The translations under genes and the position numbers were made by a program. A model generated the notes under the pieces. That model saw only the letters and a list, made by a program, of their open reading frames with translations, was not told the origin of the DNA and searched no databases. DNA of 64,000 bases from Acidobacteriota bacterium (GTDB lineage: Bacteria; Acidobacteriota; Holophagae; Acanthopleuribacterales; Acanthopleuribacteraceae): the NCBI GenBank assembly GCA_030066195.1, contig JASJCB010000037.1, forward strand, positions 1-64,000, in the 5' to 3' direction. Positions 19,574-28,192 of this stretch are shown here, piece after piece. Position 1 is the stretch's first letter. Each line of letters begins with the position of its first letter.

Positions 19574-20518
19574 ATGGAAAAGAAAGGTTGTAGTTTGAAA
19601 GGATGCCTTATCGGATGCGGCGCCATGATCCTGCTGATGGTCATTCTGTCGGTGAGTACAGGTCTGTGGTTGACCGGAAAGGGCGAATTCATTGCCGATA
19701 CCACCATTTTACACGAGGATACCGACATGTTCTTCCGAGTGTATGTGCAGGAGGGCGATGAAACCATGGTCAATTTTGCCACCAATTTTACCAACCGCAT
19801 GAATGAAATCCAGAACTCGGGCATGCCCCGATTCTTCCGGGATTGGCAAGAAAAATCCACCCGCAAAGACTTCGAGAAGATGCTGCCGGTTGAATTTGAA
19901 CTGGCCTACGAGTTGGACAACCGCGGTTACGACGGCGCGATCGGCATCTCCATCTACAACAACCTGCTGAACCTGGGCTACCGGATCGTCAAATGGCGCC
20001 TGCGCGACGGCGGCCATGTCTTCGAACACAACGGCCGCGAATACATCACCGACCCGGACAATCCCCACGGCGAAGTTCTCTACTTCGCCATGGAGCAGAA
20101 CACCATCTTCTTCTCCCGTTCGGAAGCGGGGATGCACCGTATGTTGGACAGTCTGGACGCCGGACCGAGCGATCACTCAATTGACGCGCGCTTCAGCGGC
20201 GGAAACACGACAGCGCCCATATACGGTTTTGCCTCGGGACCCGAGGGGGCCCGTAAGCTGGTAGAGGTGCTGCGCGATGAGGGTTCGGCCTCCCTGGATG
20301 CAAGGACCGATGAGTTCCTGGGACAAATCGATCACCTGATCTTCGACCTGAATGTGGCCGGCGGCGACGCCTTGCGGGGAAACCTGTATTTCAATGTGAG
20401 CCAAAAAACACCCGAGATGCTGGAAGCCCTGGATCGAAGTTTGGCTACCATGGAGGAAAACGTCCAAGCGACCGTCACCCATACCCGGAAACGGCGGAAG
20501 GTTATCACGCGATTATAG
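19574..20518 (+). CDS. membrane-anchored protein of unknown function
   Basis: A 314-residue protein. The ATG at 19574 was chosen because CTGGAG precedes it and a single transmembrane anchor (about residues 12-33, LIGCGAMILLMVILSV) follows a basic N-terminus; the open frame upstream lacks such signals. The rest should lie in the periplasm. It contains two similar-looking halves of mixed alpha/beta character with motifs GDETMVNFATNF and MEQNTIFFSRSEAGMHRML. This is reminiscent of DUF3352-like proteins, but the match is only by eye. It stands between the divergent TonB receptor and the downstream thioesterase. I do not recognise a family with confidence. Confidence 0.6.
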   Translation: MEKKGCSLKGCLIGCGAMILLMVILSVSTGLWLTGKGEFIADTTILHEDTDMFFRVYVQEGDETMVNFATNFTNRMNEIQNSGMPRFFRDWQEKSTRKDFEKMLPVEFELAYELDNRGYDGAIGISIYNNLLNLGYRIVKWRLRDGGHVFEHNGREYITDPDNPHGEVLYFAMEQNTIFFSRSEAGMHRMLDSLDAGPSDHSIDARFSGGNTTAPIYGFASGPEGARKLVEVLRDEGSASLDARTDEFLGQIDHLIFDLNVAGGDALRGNLYFNVSQKTPEMLEALDRSLATMEENVQATVTHTRKRRKVITRL

Positions 20519-20612
20519 ACATCACCAACATCGCGGAAGCGGCGGTTTATTACTAAGCTTCCCCTCACAGCCGGGTTAGAATAAGCCGCTGTGGAAAAAG
20601 AACAGCAAACCA

Positions 20613-20647
20613 CTTGCGGCTTGAAGCATGCAGCTTGAGGCTTGCCC
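20613..20647. repeat. heptanucleotide repeat before the thioesterase
   Basis: Five consecutive 7-base units (CTTGCGG, CTTGAAG, CATGCAG, CTTGAGG, CTTGCCC) end 11 bases before the thioesterase ATG. An in-frame ATG at 20628 lies inside the tract, so changes in unit number would shift that alternative start by seven bases. Confidence 0.55.
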
Positions 20648-20657
20648 CGAGGTTTAT

Positions 20658-21086
20658 ATGACGAATCCGCATTTCGATTTAAGCGCCGAGCAACTCAATG
20701 CCATGAGCCCCAATACGCTCATGGAGGCCCTGGGTATTGAATTCCTGGAGCCGACTGAGGGGCGGCTGTGCGCCCGCATGCCGGTGGACGGTCGCACGCA
20801 CCAGCCGCTGGGCCTGTTGCACGGCGGCGCCTCCGTGGCCCTTGCCGAGACGTTGGGATCGACAGCTTCCTATTTGCTGATCGACCAAAAAAAGCAATTC
20901 TCCGTGGGCCAGGCCATCAATGCCCACCATATTCGCTCGGCCAGGGACGGTTGGGTGGAAGGCGTGGCCGAGGCGATCCACCTGGGTCGCACCTCCCATA
21001 TTTGGGAGATCCACATCACCCAGGATGAGAAATTGATCACCACCTGCCGCCTGACCATGGCCATCCGAGATCGAAACGTAGCGTGA
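20658..21086 (+). CDS. hotdog-fold acyl-CoA thioesterase (PaaI/YdiI-MenI family)
   Basis: A 142-residue single hotdog domain. The ATG at 20658 is preceded by CCGAGG. The signature HQPLGLLHGGASVALAE closely matches the active-site helix of the YdiI/EntH group, in which the Glu of ALAET is the usual catalytic base, and GQAINAHHIRSA matches the second conserved strand. Family members hydrolyse 1,4-dihydroxy-2-naphthoyl-CoA in menaquinone synthesis or proofread acyl-carrier proteins. No menaquinone gene is nearby, so the substrate is unproven. The last codons (GTA GCG TGA) lie inside the left end of the palindromic repeat element B, which therefore supplies the stop codon. Confidence 0.85.
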   Translation: MTNPHFDLSAEQLNAMSPNTLMEALGIEFLEPTEGRLCARMPVDGRTHQPLGLLHGGASVALAETLGSTASYLLIDQKKQFSVGQAINAHHIRSARDGWVEGVAEAIHLGRTSHIWEIHITQDEKLITTCRLTMAIRDRNVA

Positions 21087-21417
21087 ACAAGCCCGCCCGT
21101 AGGACGGTTAATCGTTGGAACCATGACGGTTGCAGTTACCCAAGCGTGCTTAAGAGCAGGGGGCGGGTTTGTTCGCGCCGGTGGGACAAAGACTTAACGT
21201 GATAGATGACTCCCGAACCGAAGGCAACGGCCCCAGAGATTTTTTGATGCACCACGGCGCCCGGTGCCTTCGGGCCGTGCCTACAAGCAACTTCCCCGGC
21301 CATGGGTTCCTCCGGCGCGAATAAACCCGGGCCATGCCGGTAAGCACTTTGATTATGACTTCCGAGCCTTGTGTTCCCTTCCAGGGTCTTTCTACGCCCG
21401 GGCTTTTTCACGCTACT
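21077..21417. repeat. 340-bp whole-element imperfect palindrome, copy B (MITE-like)
   Basis: Second copy of the element at 8768-9097. The left end (GTAGCGTGAACAAGCCCGCC) is mirrored by the right end (GCCCGGGCTTTTTCACGCTAC, 21396-21416). The inner left arm GGGTTTGTTCGCGCCGG (21165-21181) mirrors the inner right arm TCCGGCGCGAATAAACCC (21311-21328). A central dyad CCGAAGGC/GCCTTCGG lies near 21218 and 21266. CCATGCCGGTAAGC at 21332-21345 is identical to copy A. The central segment is similar to that of copy A in inverted orientation. No open frame of note. It begins within the thioesterase stop region and ends 42 bases before the NeuD-like gene. Confidence 0.75.
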
Positions 21418-21458
21418 TTTTGTGCTGACTCGACCTCATACGGCTTTCAGGCCCGGCG

Positions 21459-22118
21459 CTACAAAACGCGCTCGTCGGCCTGTTTTTGACGCTTGACCCT
21501 GGCGGGTAGACCTCGCGCCACGACCATCTCCCCTAAATCGACCGTGGCAACCGAACCCGCGGCCAGGACGCTCCAGGCGCCGATGTTTCGATTGTGGATG
21601 ATGGTGGCGCCCGCGCCGATATAGGCGCCCTCACCGATAGTACAACCCCCGCAAACCGTGGAGGACGGCGCAAGGGAAACCAGGTCGGCCAGGCGACAAT
21701 CGTGTTCCAATACGGCGTTGGTGTTGATCACGCAGAAATCGCCGACCCGGCTGTCCGGGTTGATGGTGACGTGAGGCATCACCACCGTGCCGCGACCCAG
21801 GGTAACACTGGGGTGGATCACCGCGGAGGGGTGGACCGCCGTTGGGTAGGTGAGCCCGCCGGACAGGGTCAGTCTTCGGACTACCTGACCACGGATCGCG
21901 TTTTCGCCGACGGCCACCAACAGAGGCGTTTGCTTGTGTTTCGCCAGGTATTCGCTCTCGGAGATGCGCGGCAGGTCCAAGAACCGATCGGCCGTGACCT
22001 CTGTTTCCACATAACCCGCGATACGGTAGACGCCCTCGGCCTCAACGACCGCGCTGACGACCTTGGCGTGGCCCCCGCACCCGAAGATGAAAAGGTCTTT
22101 CAAGGAAGCCTCAGGCAA
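21459..22118 (-). CDS. NeuD/PglD-family sugar O/N-acetyltransferase
   Basis: A 219-residue protein. The N-terminal Rossmann-like pre-domain (LFIFGCGGHAKVVSAVVEAE, 9-28) is the PglD-type nucleotide-sugar/CoA binding unit. A left-handed beta-helix of hexapeptide repeats follows (VTLGRGTVVMPHVTINPDS, then TIGEGAYIGAGATI), with EHDC carrying the likely catalytic His. Homologues acetylate UDP-4-amino-sugars or sialic acids for surface polysaccharide and glycoprotein synthesis. It overlaps the upstream CapD/PglF-like gene by eight bases, and this pair gives the first and last enzymes of a bacillosamine-type route; the PglE-like aminotransferase is not in the window. Length is normal. Confidence 0.88.
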   Translation of the reverse strand: MPEASLKDLFIFGCGGHAKVVSAVVEAEGVYRIAGYVETEVTADRFLDLPRISESEYLAKHKQTPLLVAVGENAIRGQVVRRLTLSGGLTYPTAVHPSAVIHPSVTLGRGTVVMPHVTINPDSRVGDFCVINTNAVLEHDCRLADLVSLAPSSTVCGGCTIGEGAYIGAGATIIHNRNIGAWSVLAAGSVATVDLGEMVVARGLPARVKRQKQADERVL

Positions 22119-24024
22119 AACTTTGGATGGCGTCGCCGGTATTGGGCAGAGGGCGCCTGACTTCCTGCTTTTTGGGCGGATTGTGAACGGCGCCGTAACT
22201 GTGGACGCCGCGTATCAGCAAGCGGCGAATGCCTGCCTCGTCTTGATTGGCCAGGGCGGCTTCGAAATCGGAAACCAGACCGCGAACCGTGTTCCAGTCC
22301 AACGCGTCTTCCTCGGCTCGCATGATGCGAGGGTGTTTGGTGGGGAAGGTGTTGTCGCCGATCAACAGTTCTTCGTAAAGTTTCTCGCCCGGCCGCATGC
22401 CCACGCACTCGATGGGGATGTCGCCGTTGTTGCCCTCGCGAACGGTCAGGCCGCTCAGGCGGATCATGTTCCGGGCAAGGTCCATAATCTTGACGGGCTC
22501 GCCCATGTCCAGCACGAAGACATCGCCGCCCTTGCCCATGGCGCCGGCTTGGATAACCAGTTGCGCCGCCTCGGGGATGGTCATGAAATAACGCGTCATT
22601 TCGGGGTGGGTGACGGTCACGGGCCCGCCCCTGCGGATTTGTTCGCGGAACAGCGGCACCACCGAACCGGAGGAGCCCAGCACATTGCCGAAGCGCACCA
22701 TGGTGAAACAGGTTCCATGGCCCCGGCCGCTCAATCCTTCCAAGATCAGCTCGGCGAAGCGTTTGGTGGCGCCCATGACGGAAGTGGGTCGCACGGCCTT
22801 GTCGGTGGAGATAAGGATGAAGGTTTCCACATCGTTGTCGCGGGCCGCGTTGGCAAGTCGCCAGGTGCCCAGAATATTGGTACGGACGCCTTGAGCGCAG
22901 TTTTTCTCGACGATGGGGACGTGTTTATTGGCCGCCGCGTGGTAGATGGTGTGAATCCGGTTTTCCCGAATGGCGGCGTTGACACGCGGCGCATCGGTCA
23001 CATCGCCCAAAACGGCGACGATGTCCCTCTTCGGGAAGAGCTTGCTCAGCTCGCTCTCGATTTGGTAAAGCGCATACTCATTCTGTTCAAAGAGAACCAG
23101 CCTTTCGGGTCCCACGGAGGCGATCTGGCGGCAGAGTTCGGAGCCGATGGAGCCGCCCGCGCCGGTAACCATCACCGTCTTACCGGCGATGCGCGCTTTC
23201 ATGAGGTCTTGACTGGGGGCTACCGCGTCGCGGCCCAGAAGATCCTCGATGCCCACTTCGCGGATATCGTCGATCTTCACCTCGCCCGCCACGATGTCGC
23301 GGATGCCGGGCAGGGTCTTCACCACCAGGCGCAGGGGTTCCAACTGGCGGATGATCTCACGGCGCCGGGAACGGGGCGCGGAGGGAATGGACAACAGGAT
23401 TTCTCTGATCGCGTAGGTTTCAATCAGACGCGGCAGTTCGTGAGGACCGTAAACCCGGTAACCCATGATGTCGCAACCGTGGATTTCCCGATTGTCGTCG
23501 ATAAACGCCACGGCGCGGTACTCGCCGCTTTTCTGCATGGCGGTCATGATTTGGGTCCCGGCCTGGCCGGCGCCGTATATAAGGATATTAGTCTTGGATT
23601 TGGTCGGTTCCTGGTAGACAGGCAGGATTTCCCGAGCCAGGATGCGGATCCCGCCCATCAGTCCGGCGGCCAGAATCCAGTAGATGCCGTAGACCGAGCG
23701 CGGCACATGAATCGCCTGGGTCATGGCCACCAGAATCAGCAGCACCATGGACGCCATGGCCGCGGCCTTGAGCAACGGCATCATGAAGCGCGGGCTCATA
23801 TAGCGAATAACGGCGCGGTAGAGGCCCATCCGGTACATGGCCGGCAAGGCGATTAACGGAGCCAGAATCATGATCTCCAGGTTGTCGGTAATGCCGACCG
23901 GCCACCAGGTTTCCAGCCGAATGAAAAACGAAAGCCACAATGCAAGGTAAAGAAGCCCAAGGTCGATTCCGGCAAGCACCAGTTTTTTGGACCGTCTGGG
24001 CAGCTTACTTAAATGTTCTAGCAT
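22111..24024 (-). CDS. CapD/PglF-like UDP-sugar 4,6-dehydratase (membrane)
   Basis: About 637 residues from the ATG at 24024. A TTG start at 24093 would add 23 residues, and neither start has a strong Shine-Dalgarno. Four N-terminal transmembrane helices (about 15-120) anchor it. A Rossmann domain (about 135-260) with ILIYGAGQAGTQIM precedes the catalytic SDR domain with VTGAGGSIGSELCRQ and the altered active site SVMGATKRFAE, where Met replaces the usual Tyr of YxxxK, as in this family. It dehydrates UDP-N-acetylglucosamine at the membrane as a first step to modified surface sugars. Coupled by overlap to the NeuD/PglD-like acetyltransferase. Confidence 0.9.
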   Translation of the reverse strand: MLEHLSKLPRRSKKLVLAGIDLGLLYLALWLSFFIRLETWWPVGITDNLEIMILAPLIALPAMYRMGLYRAVIRYMSPRFMMPLLKAAAMASMVLLILVAMTQAIHVPRSVYGIYWILAAGLMGGIRILAREILPVYQEPTKSKTNILIYGAGQAGTQIMTAMQKSGEYRAVAFIDDNREIHGCDIMGYRVYGPHELPRLIETYAIREILLSIPSAPRSRRREIIRQLEPLRLVVKTLPGIRDIVAGEVKIDDIREVGIEDLLGRDAVAPSQDLMKARIAGKTVMVTGAGGSIGSELCRQIASVGPERLVLFEQNEYALYQIESELSKLFPKRDIVAVLGDVTDAPRVNAAIRENRIHTIYHAAANKHVPIVEKNCAQGVRTNILGTWRLANAARDNDVETFILISTDKAVRPTSVMGATKRFAELILEGLSGRGHGTCFTMVRFGNVLGSSGSVVPLFREQIRRGGPVTVTHPEMTRYFMTIPEAAQLVIQAGAMGKGGDVFVLDMGEPVKIMDLARNMIRLSGLTVREGNNGDIPIECVGMRPGEKLYEELLIGDNTFPTKHPRIMRAEEDALDWNTVRGLVSDFEAALANQDEAGIRRLLIRGVHSYGAVHNPPKKQEVRRPLPNTGDAIQSFA

Positions 24025-24280
24025 CGGTTTAGATATCCAGTTGTCATCGAGCCGTGTTTGTCGGGTTATCCCATTCTCTCCCAATGATTCCAACGCCTTT
24101 ATAGCACGGGGAGGCTGTCGGGAAAACCCTTATCTTTGTTAGGTCGGCGTTATTGGGTCATTAGTTAACGGGAAAGGTTGTTTTCAGCGAAAAAGAATTC
24201 CTTTACGACCGACTGTCGGGGGGGGTGGCCGAAGATGTCTAAAGCAATGGTAATCCTCGTTTTTTTGCTGAATTTTAGGG

Positions 24281-24308
24281 TTGCACTTTAAGAAAAATCT
24301 AGTATTAT
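24281..24308 (+). promoter_or_regulatory. promoter of the tRNA-Leu pair
   Basis: TTGCAC (24281-24286), a 16-base spacer and TATTAT (24303-24308) lie 18 bases before the first tRNA, followed by a GC-rich discriminator. This is the usual design of a stringently controlled stable-RNA promoter. Confidence 0.6.
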
Positions 24309-24326
24309 TGGGTCTCGCGCCTGAGT

Positions 24327-24412
24327 GCCCAGGTGGCGAAATTTGGTAGACGCGCACGGTTCAGGTCCGTGTGGAGCAATCCATGGGGGTTCGAGTCCCT
24401 TCCTGGGCACCA
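24327..24412 (+). tRNA. tRNA-Leu (CAG), copy 1
   Basis: An 86-base tRNA including the encoded CCA. The acceptor stem GCCCAGG pairs with CCTGGGC; the anticodon stem CACGG/CCGTG encloses loop TTCAGGT with anticodon CAG (Leu, codon CUG). A long variable arm (GGAGCAATCCAT) marks it as class II, and the T loop is TTCGAGT. It differs from copy 2 by one extra T in the D loop. The bases upstream to 24025 contain only the promoter and no gene. Confidence 0.96.
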
Positions 24413-24459
24413 ACTCCCCTCCTTTGAGGGAGCAGACGCAAACACAACAATCGGAACGT

Positions 24460-24544
24460 GCCCAGGTGGCGAAATTGGTAGACGCGCACGGTTCAGGTCC
24501 GTGTGGAGCAATCCATGGGGGTTCGAGTCCCTTCCTGGGCACCA
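24460..24544 (+). tRNA. tRNA-Leu (CAG), copy 2
   Basis: An 85-base tRNA identical to copy 1 except for one fewer T in the D loop (AAATTGG instead of AAATTTGG). Same anticodon CAG, long variable arm and encoded CCA. It lies 47 bases after copy 1, presumably in one transcript; no separate promoter is seen in the spacer. Confidence 0.97.
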
Positions 24545-24553
24545 TCCGATACT

Positions 24554-25456
24554 CTATTCTCCGGTGATCTGAACCGTTTCCAGCCCGTCCAGGTGTTTGT
24601 GAATAGCGGCTTCGATCAGGTCGGGCCGGTTCCAGGGCACAAAGTGATTCATGTCGGCAATGCGCACCATATCCACCGGCGCATTGACCAGCATCTTCTC
24701 GGCGAAGTCCGCGTTTTCCTTGGGAACCAGGCGGTCCTTACCGCCCTGAATCACGGTGACCGGCATGCGCAGGTTCCGCCACAGCGGTAACATCTTTTGC
24801 AGCTCGGCCTTCAGGGGTAGAATCTCGCGATTGGTGGTAAGCAGGACTTTGGGAATCATCCAGCTGAAGATCCACCATTCCGCGGGGACCTGGTACCACT
24901 TAACCTCTTCCAGTTCGGGGTCGATGGAGGGCGCCACCAAAATCAGGCCGGCGACTTTTTCGGGAAAATCCATGGCCATGCGGGCGATCACGGGCCCGCC
25001 AAGGGAATGCCCCACCAGGATTGCACCGCGCCCCGTCTTGTCCTCGGTCAGAATCTTTGCGATATCGGCAGCCTGGCGTTCCATGGACGTTTCCGGGATG
25101 TTGCGGCCGGATTTTCCGAAGCCGGGACGGTCCACGGAAGCCATACGAGCCCGAGCCAGCAGATTGTCGTTGCCCATGTACCTGACGAAAGCGTCCCAAC
25201 TTCCGGGCGAACCGTGAACGAACAAGACCAGGGGTTTGCTTTCATCGCCCACGGCGACATAGTGCATCGACCGCTCGCCGTTTTGGTAGGTGACGTAATC
25301 GGGTTGATGCGATTTTTCCGCGAAGATGGCGTCTACCTTTGCCGGTTTCATCTCAAAATCAAAACTCGCACAATTGGAAATGGTCAGCATCAGCGCGGCA
25401 AGCACCACATAAGCCAGAGCCGTAAACCCCGCGAACCGTTTCATCAGCTTCTTCAA
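24554..25456 (-). CDS. alpha/beta hydrolase, membrane-anchored
   Basis: A 300-residue hydrolase read from a TTG start five bases after GGAGGAG. An N-terminal hydrophobic anchor (about 8-29) exports or tethers it; Cys29 in ISNC is not a good lipobox. The alpha/beta fold shows the oxyanion motif LFVHGSPGSW, the nucleophile elbow GHSLGG (Ser near 148), an acid in GGKDRLVP and the catalytic His in MNHFVPW. DRPGFGKS is typical of the family. It would hydrolyse an ester or amide in the cell envelope; the substrate is unknown. It is convergent with the tRNA pair, its stop lying ten bases past the second tRNA. Confidence 0.85.
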   Translation of the reverse strand: MKKLMKRFAGFTALAYVVLAALMLTISNCASFDFEMKPAKVDAIFAEKSHQPDYVTYQNGERSMHYVAVGDESKPLVLFVHGSPGSWDAFVRYMGNDNLLARARMASVDRPGFGKSGRNIPETSMERQAADIAKILTEDKTGRGAILVGHSLGGPVIARMAMDFPEKVAGLILVAPSIDPELEEVKWYQVPAEWWIFSWMIPKVLLTTNREILPLKAELQKMLPLWRNLRMPVTVIQGGKDRLVPKENADFAEKMLVNAPVDMVRIADMNHFVPWNRPDLIEAAIHKHLDGLETVQITGE

Positions 25457-25568
25457 GGCAACTCCTCCCTGGATATGCAGCCGACCTCACTTTCATATTA
25501 ACGGAACTGGAACGGATTTGTTGACCGTGAATCCCGTAGTCACCGAGAAAGAACAACCGATTTTGTCA

Positions 25569-27089
25569 TCATTTCCTATCCTTGTTCTCGCGCCGGGCCG
25601 TGTACAGACTGACCAGCGGCATGGTCTCCTTCATGGCGTTTTCGGTATAGTTCAGCAAAGCTTCGAGATCCTTCAGGTCGAAGGCCTCTCCGGAAAGGTA
25701 TTCCCGCTCGAACATGGCCGTGATTTGGGTGACCTGACGGATGTAGCCCAGGAAGGCGATCTCGGTCTGGACCAGATTGGCGACGGATCTTTCGATCTTT
25801 TCCATGGGCCCCTTGTAGAACATGGTCAAAATGGTTCCCAGGCCGCTCAGGGCGCCGACCCCGCCCAGTATTTGGGCGGTGTCCTCGCCCTTGAGCATGA
25901 GGTAGATGCTGCCGGCCAGAAGAATGACGCCTATGATAAAGATGGTTGTGCTCATGAAGAGGGAGATTTTAAAACCGCGTTTGGCTTCCTCCACCGTGTC
26001 GTGAAACAATTCCAGCGCCTGTTTGTCGAAATCCTGAACACGGCTTTGGGCCTGGTTCAGTGTCGCCATCCTTTGATCCACCAAAATGCCCACGGCCTGA
26101 GCCCCGCCGATCTGTTCCAAAAGGGCACGGGCAGCCTCTTTCTCTTGAGGCGACTTACCCGCGTTTTTCAACAACGCTACGACTTTATCACCGCGGATCA
26201 TGCGCAGGGCATCGGCGATGCGGGCGATGAAGGCGGGATCGCTTTGGCTAAGTCCGAAATTGACCAGTGTTTCCGCTGCTGTCTCTTTGAGGAACCGGAT
26301 CAAGCTGTCCGCGGCGGTCAGGGCCACCGTTCGTTGCGGCGCACAGCAATAGTTCAGCATGACTTCAACGGCTTTATCGTCCTCGGGCGGCGCTAATTGG
26401 GCAAGGGCCTTGAGGGCGGCGATTTGAACCTGTTCGTGAAGGCCTTCACCTTGCCGCAGCTCACACAAATACTGTACGGCGCCGGCATCCTCAATAGACA
26501 CAAGGGCGTGGATGATTTTGATCGCCACGGTCCAGGAATCTTCCACCAACAAGCGCACACCAAGTGGTTCGACACCTTCCAGTGCCTTCTGGGCACCTAA
26601 GCCGTCGGCGCCGTAGGCACGGATCACTTCCTCGTCATCACTGCCTTCTTGGGAAAGGAACTCGATGAGTTTGGGGACCGCGGCCGGACTCCCCGATTCG
26701 GCCAGGACGCGGGCGATCTGTATGCGAATCTCTTTGGTTTGCTCCCTGTCGAAACAATCCGCGACAGGTCCGATACGATCATCTCCGGTGAAATCGCGGA
26801 TGAGAGTCTTGCAAATCCACATGCGTACGTGATGGGATTCGTCTCTCGACAATCGGTCCAGCAGCGCCTCTCGCGCCTCGGGCGTCCCAATTTTTCCCAG
26901 CAGAATGGGCGCCCAGGAGCGCGTGATATTGTCGGTATTTTCGACATCACCCAACAGGTCGATCAGATCTTGGGTGACCGATTCATGTAGTGAGGCGGGT
27001 AAGGCGGCGAATTGATCGCGAATAATCTCGCGTTGCTCGAGTGTCGTCTGCTCTCGTAGGGCTTGAACAAGCTCTTTGGGGTCCGGCAT
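25569..27089 (-). CDS. HEAT-repeat protein with C-terminal membrane hairpin
   Basis: A 506-residue protein. Residues 1-330 are helical repeats of HEAT type, for example TPEAREALLDRLSRDESHHVRMW split over two helices and SPAAVPKLIEFLSQEGSDDEEVI. A linker with coiled-coil character precedes two hydrophobic helices (about 385-405 and 410-435), followed by a helical tail. HEAT arrays bind partner proteins, so this is probably a membrane-tethered scaffold. AAGGA lies seven bases before the ATG. It lies 100 bases downstream of mrpG on the same strand and might share its transcript, but no functional link is evident. No catalytic motif seen. Confidence 0.75.
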   Translation of the reverse strand: MPDPKELVQALREQTTLEQREIIRDQFAALPASLHESVTQDLIDLLGDVENTDNITRSWAPILLGKIGTPEAREALLDRLSRDESHHVRMWICKTLIRDFTGDDRIGPVADCFDREQTKEIRIQIARVLAESGSPAAVPKLIEFLSQEGSDDEEVIRAYGADGLGAQKALEGVEPLGVRLLVEDSWTVAIKIIHALVSIEDAGAVQYLCELRQGEGLHEQVQIAALKALAQLAPPEDDKAVEVMLNYCCAPQRTVALTAADSLIRFLKETAAETLVNFGLSQSDPAFIARIADALRMIRGDKVVALLKNAGKSPQEKEAARALLEQIGGAQAVGILVDQRMATLNQAQSRVQDFDKQALELFHDTVEEAKRGFKISLFMSTTIFIIGVILLAGSIYLMLKGEDTAQILGGVGALSGLGTILTMFYKGPMEKIERSVANLVQTEIAFLGYIRQVTQITAMFEREYLSGEAFDLKDLEALLNYTENAMKETMPLVSLYTARRENKDRK

Positions 27090-27190
27090 TATCTGTTCCT
27101 TGTCAGGTCGAGTAACGGTAATTTAGCACGCGTGCCGGTGTCTGTCTATCGACCCTCCGCATTTCGCGAGTTATTACAAGGCAGCCGGGG

Positions 27191-27562
27191 TTATGCCCCC
27201 CGCTCTTTTTCTCCGGCGGGTTGCGGTGATTTGTCTTTTCCGTGCCATTCATCCAGCTCCAGACTCTTCCACATTTCGCTGTCCTCCAGAAAGTAGGCGG
27301 CCCTGGCTATGGCCTGGCCCGCTACCGGGGTTTTAATGAACACCAGCACCACCACCACGATCAGGGTGACAAGCAGTATCCAATCTCCCGAAGAAACGAA
27401 GTGTACGGCCGCGCCCAAAGTCAACAAGATGACGCCGAAAGATGCCGATTTGGCTGCCGCGTGGAGGCGTAGCAGGGTGTTTTTGAATTTGACCACGCCT
27501 ACGGCAGCTAACAGAATAACCGTTGAACCCGTCAGAAAGAAAATGGCGATTACCGTATTCAT
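27191..27562 (-). CDS. mrpG: Mrp Na+/H+ antiporter subunit G
   Basis: A 123-residue membrane protein with three hydrophobic helices (about 3-25, 40-58, 63-82) and the conserved RLHAAAKSASFGV element of MrpG/MnhG/PhaG. It is the last gene of the mrpABCDEFG set and overlaps the end of mrpF by four bases. The complex exchanges cytoplasmic Na+ (or K+) for protons and supports alkali and salt tolerance. The C-terminal tail is longer and more polar than usual. Confidence 0.93.
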   Translation of the reverse strand: MNTVIAIFFLTGSTVILLAAVGVVKFKNTLLRLHAAAKSASFGVILLTLGAAVHFVSSGDWILLVTLIVVVVLVFIKTPVAGQAIARAAYFLEDSEMWKSLELDEWHGKDKSPQPAGEKERGA

Positions 27563-27837
27563 TTGACCCTCCTACGTTCCAGGAAGCGCGAAATGCCGAC
27601 AGTTGCCAGGAACCCCACCATGGCCAGGATGATGGAAGCATCCAGGAACAGGGGGTTTTTCCAATAAACGGCGGTGATCATGACGGAGCCCAGCAACACC
27701 ATGCTGGTCAGATCCAGGGCTATCATCCGATCCGTTAATTGGGGTCCCTTGATCATCCGGAAGAAAGCCAGGCAGGCCGCAACCAGGAGAAGGGCCAATG
27801 AAATCAGAATTACCAACTGTAACGAAGCGTCACTCAT
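27559..27837 (-). CDS. mrpF: Mrp antiporter subunit F
   Basis: A 92-residue subunit with three transmembrane helices and the family pattern RMIKGPQLTDRMIALDL after the first helix. It overlaps mrpE by eight bases and mrpG by four, so translation is coupled. MrpF is a small hydrophobic part of the heteromeric antiporter needed for assembly. Confidence 0.94.
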   Translation of the reverse strand: MSDASLQLVILISLALLLVAACLAFFRMIKGPQLTDRMIALDLTSMVLLGSVMITAVYWKNPLFLDASIILAMVGFLATVGISRFLERRRVK

Positions 27838-28192
27838 TGAAAAGGACTCCTATGCGGCGTTCGAGATTCTTCAGATCCCTGCGCACGCCTTCACCGTTGT
27901 AGAACATGACGTGAACAAACATGTATTTTCGGTCTTCCGACACATCCAGACACACGGTGCCGGGCGCCATGGTAATCAGTCCGGCCAGCATGAAGATCGC
28001 GTCGGGCTTGGTCAATGAAAGCGGGAGCTTCAGCACTGCCGGCCGCGCGTAACTGACGGGAGAGATCACATCGGCCATCACCTGCAGATTCGCCCGCACT
28101 ACGGTCGCCAGGTAGAACGGCACAAATTGAAATATGAACAGCACGAGAAAACGAATTACAGCCGGCACCAAAAAAGGAAGCCTTTTCATCAT
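27830..28192 (-). CDS. mrpE: Mrp antiporter subunit E
   Basis: A 120-residue subunit. The start at 28192 gives an ATGATG with the mrpD stop overlapping (ATGA), and GGGAGG sits just before it; a longer open frame upstream is out of register with mrpD and is not coding. Two N-terminal helices are followed by a cytoplasmic part with LITMAPGTVCLDVSEDRKYM, matching the conserved ITLTPGT element of MrpE. Confidence 0.93.
   Translation of the reverse strand: MMKRLPFLVPAVIRFLVLFIFQFVPFYLATVVRANLQVMADVISPVSYARPAVLKLPLSLTKPDAIFMLAGLITMAPGTVCLDVSEDRKYMFVHVMFYNGEGVRRDLKNLERRIGVLFNE

Noticed and set aside
24288..24572. Short open frames over the tRNA pair on both strands
   Set aside because: They read straight through the two tRNA genes and repeat the same peptide because the tRNAs are duplicated.
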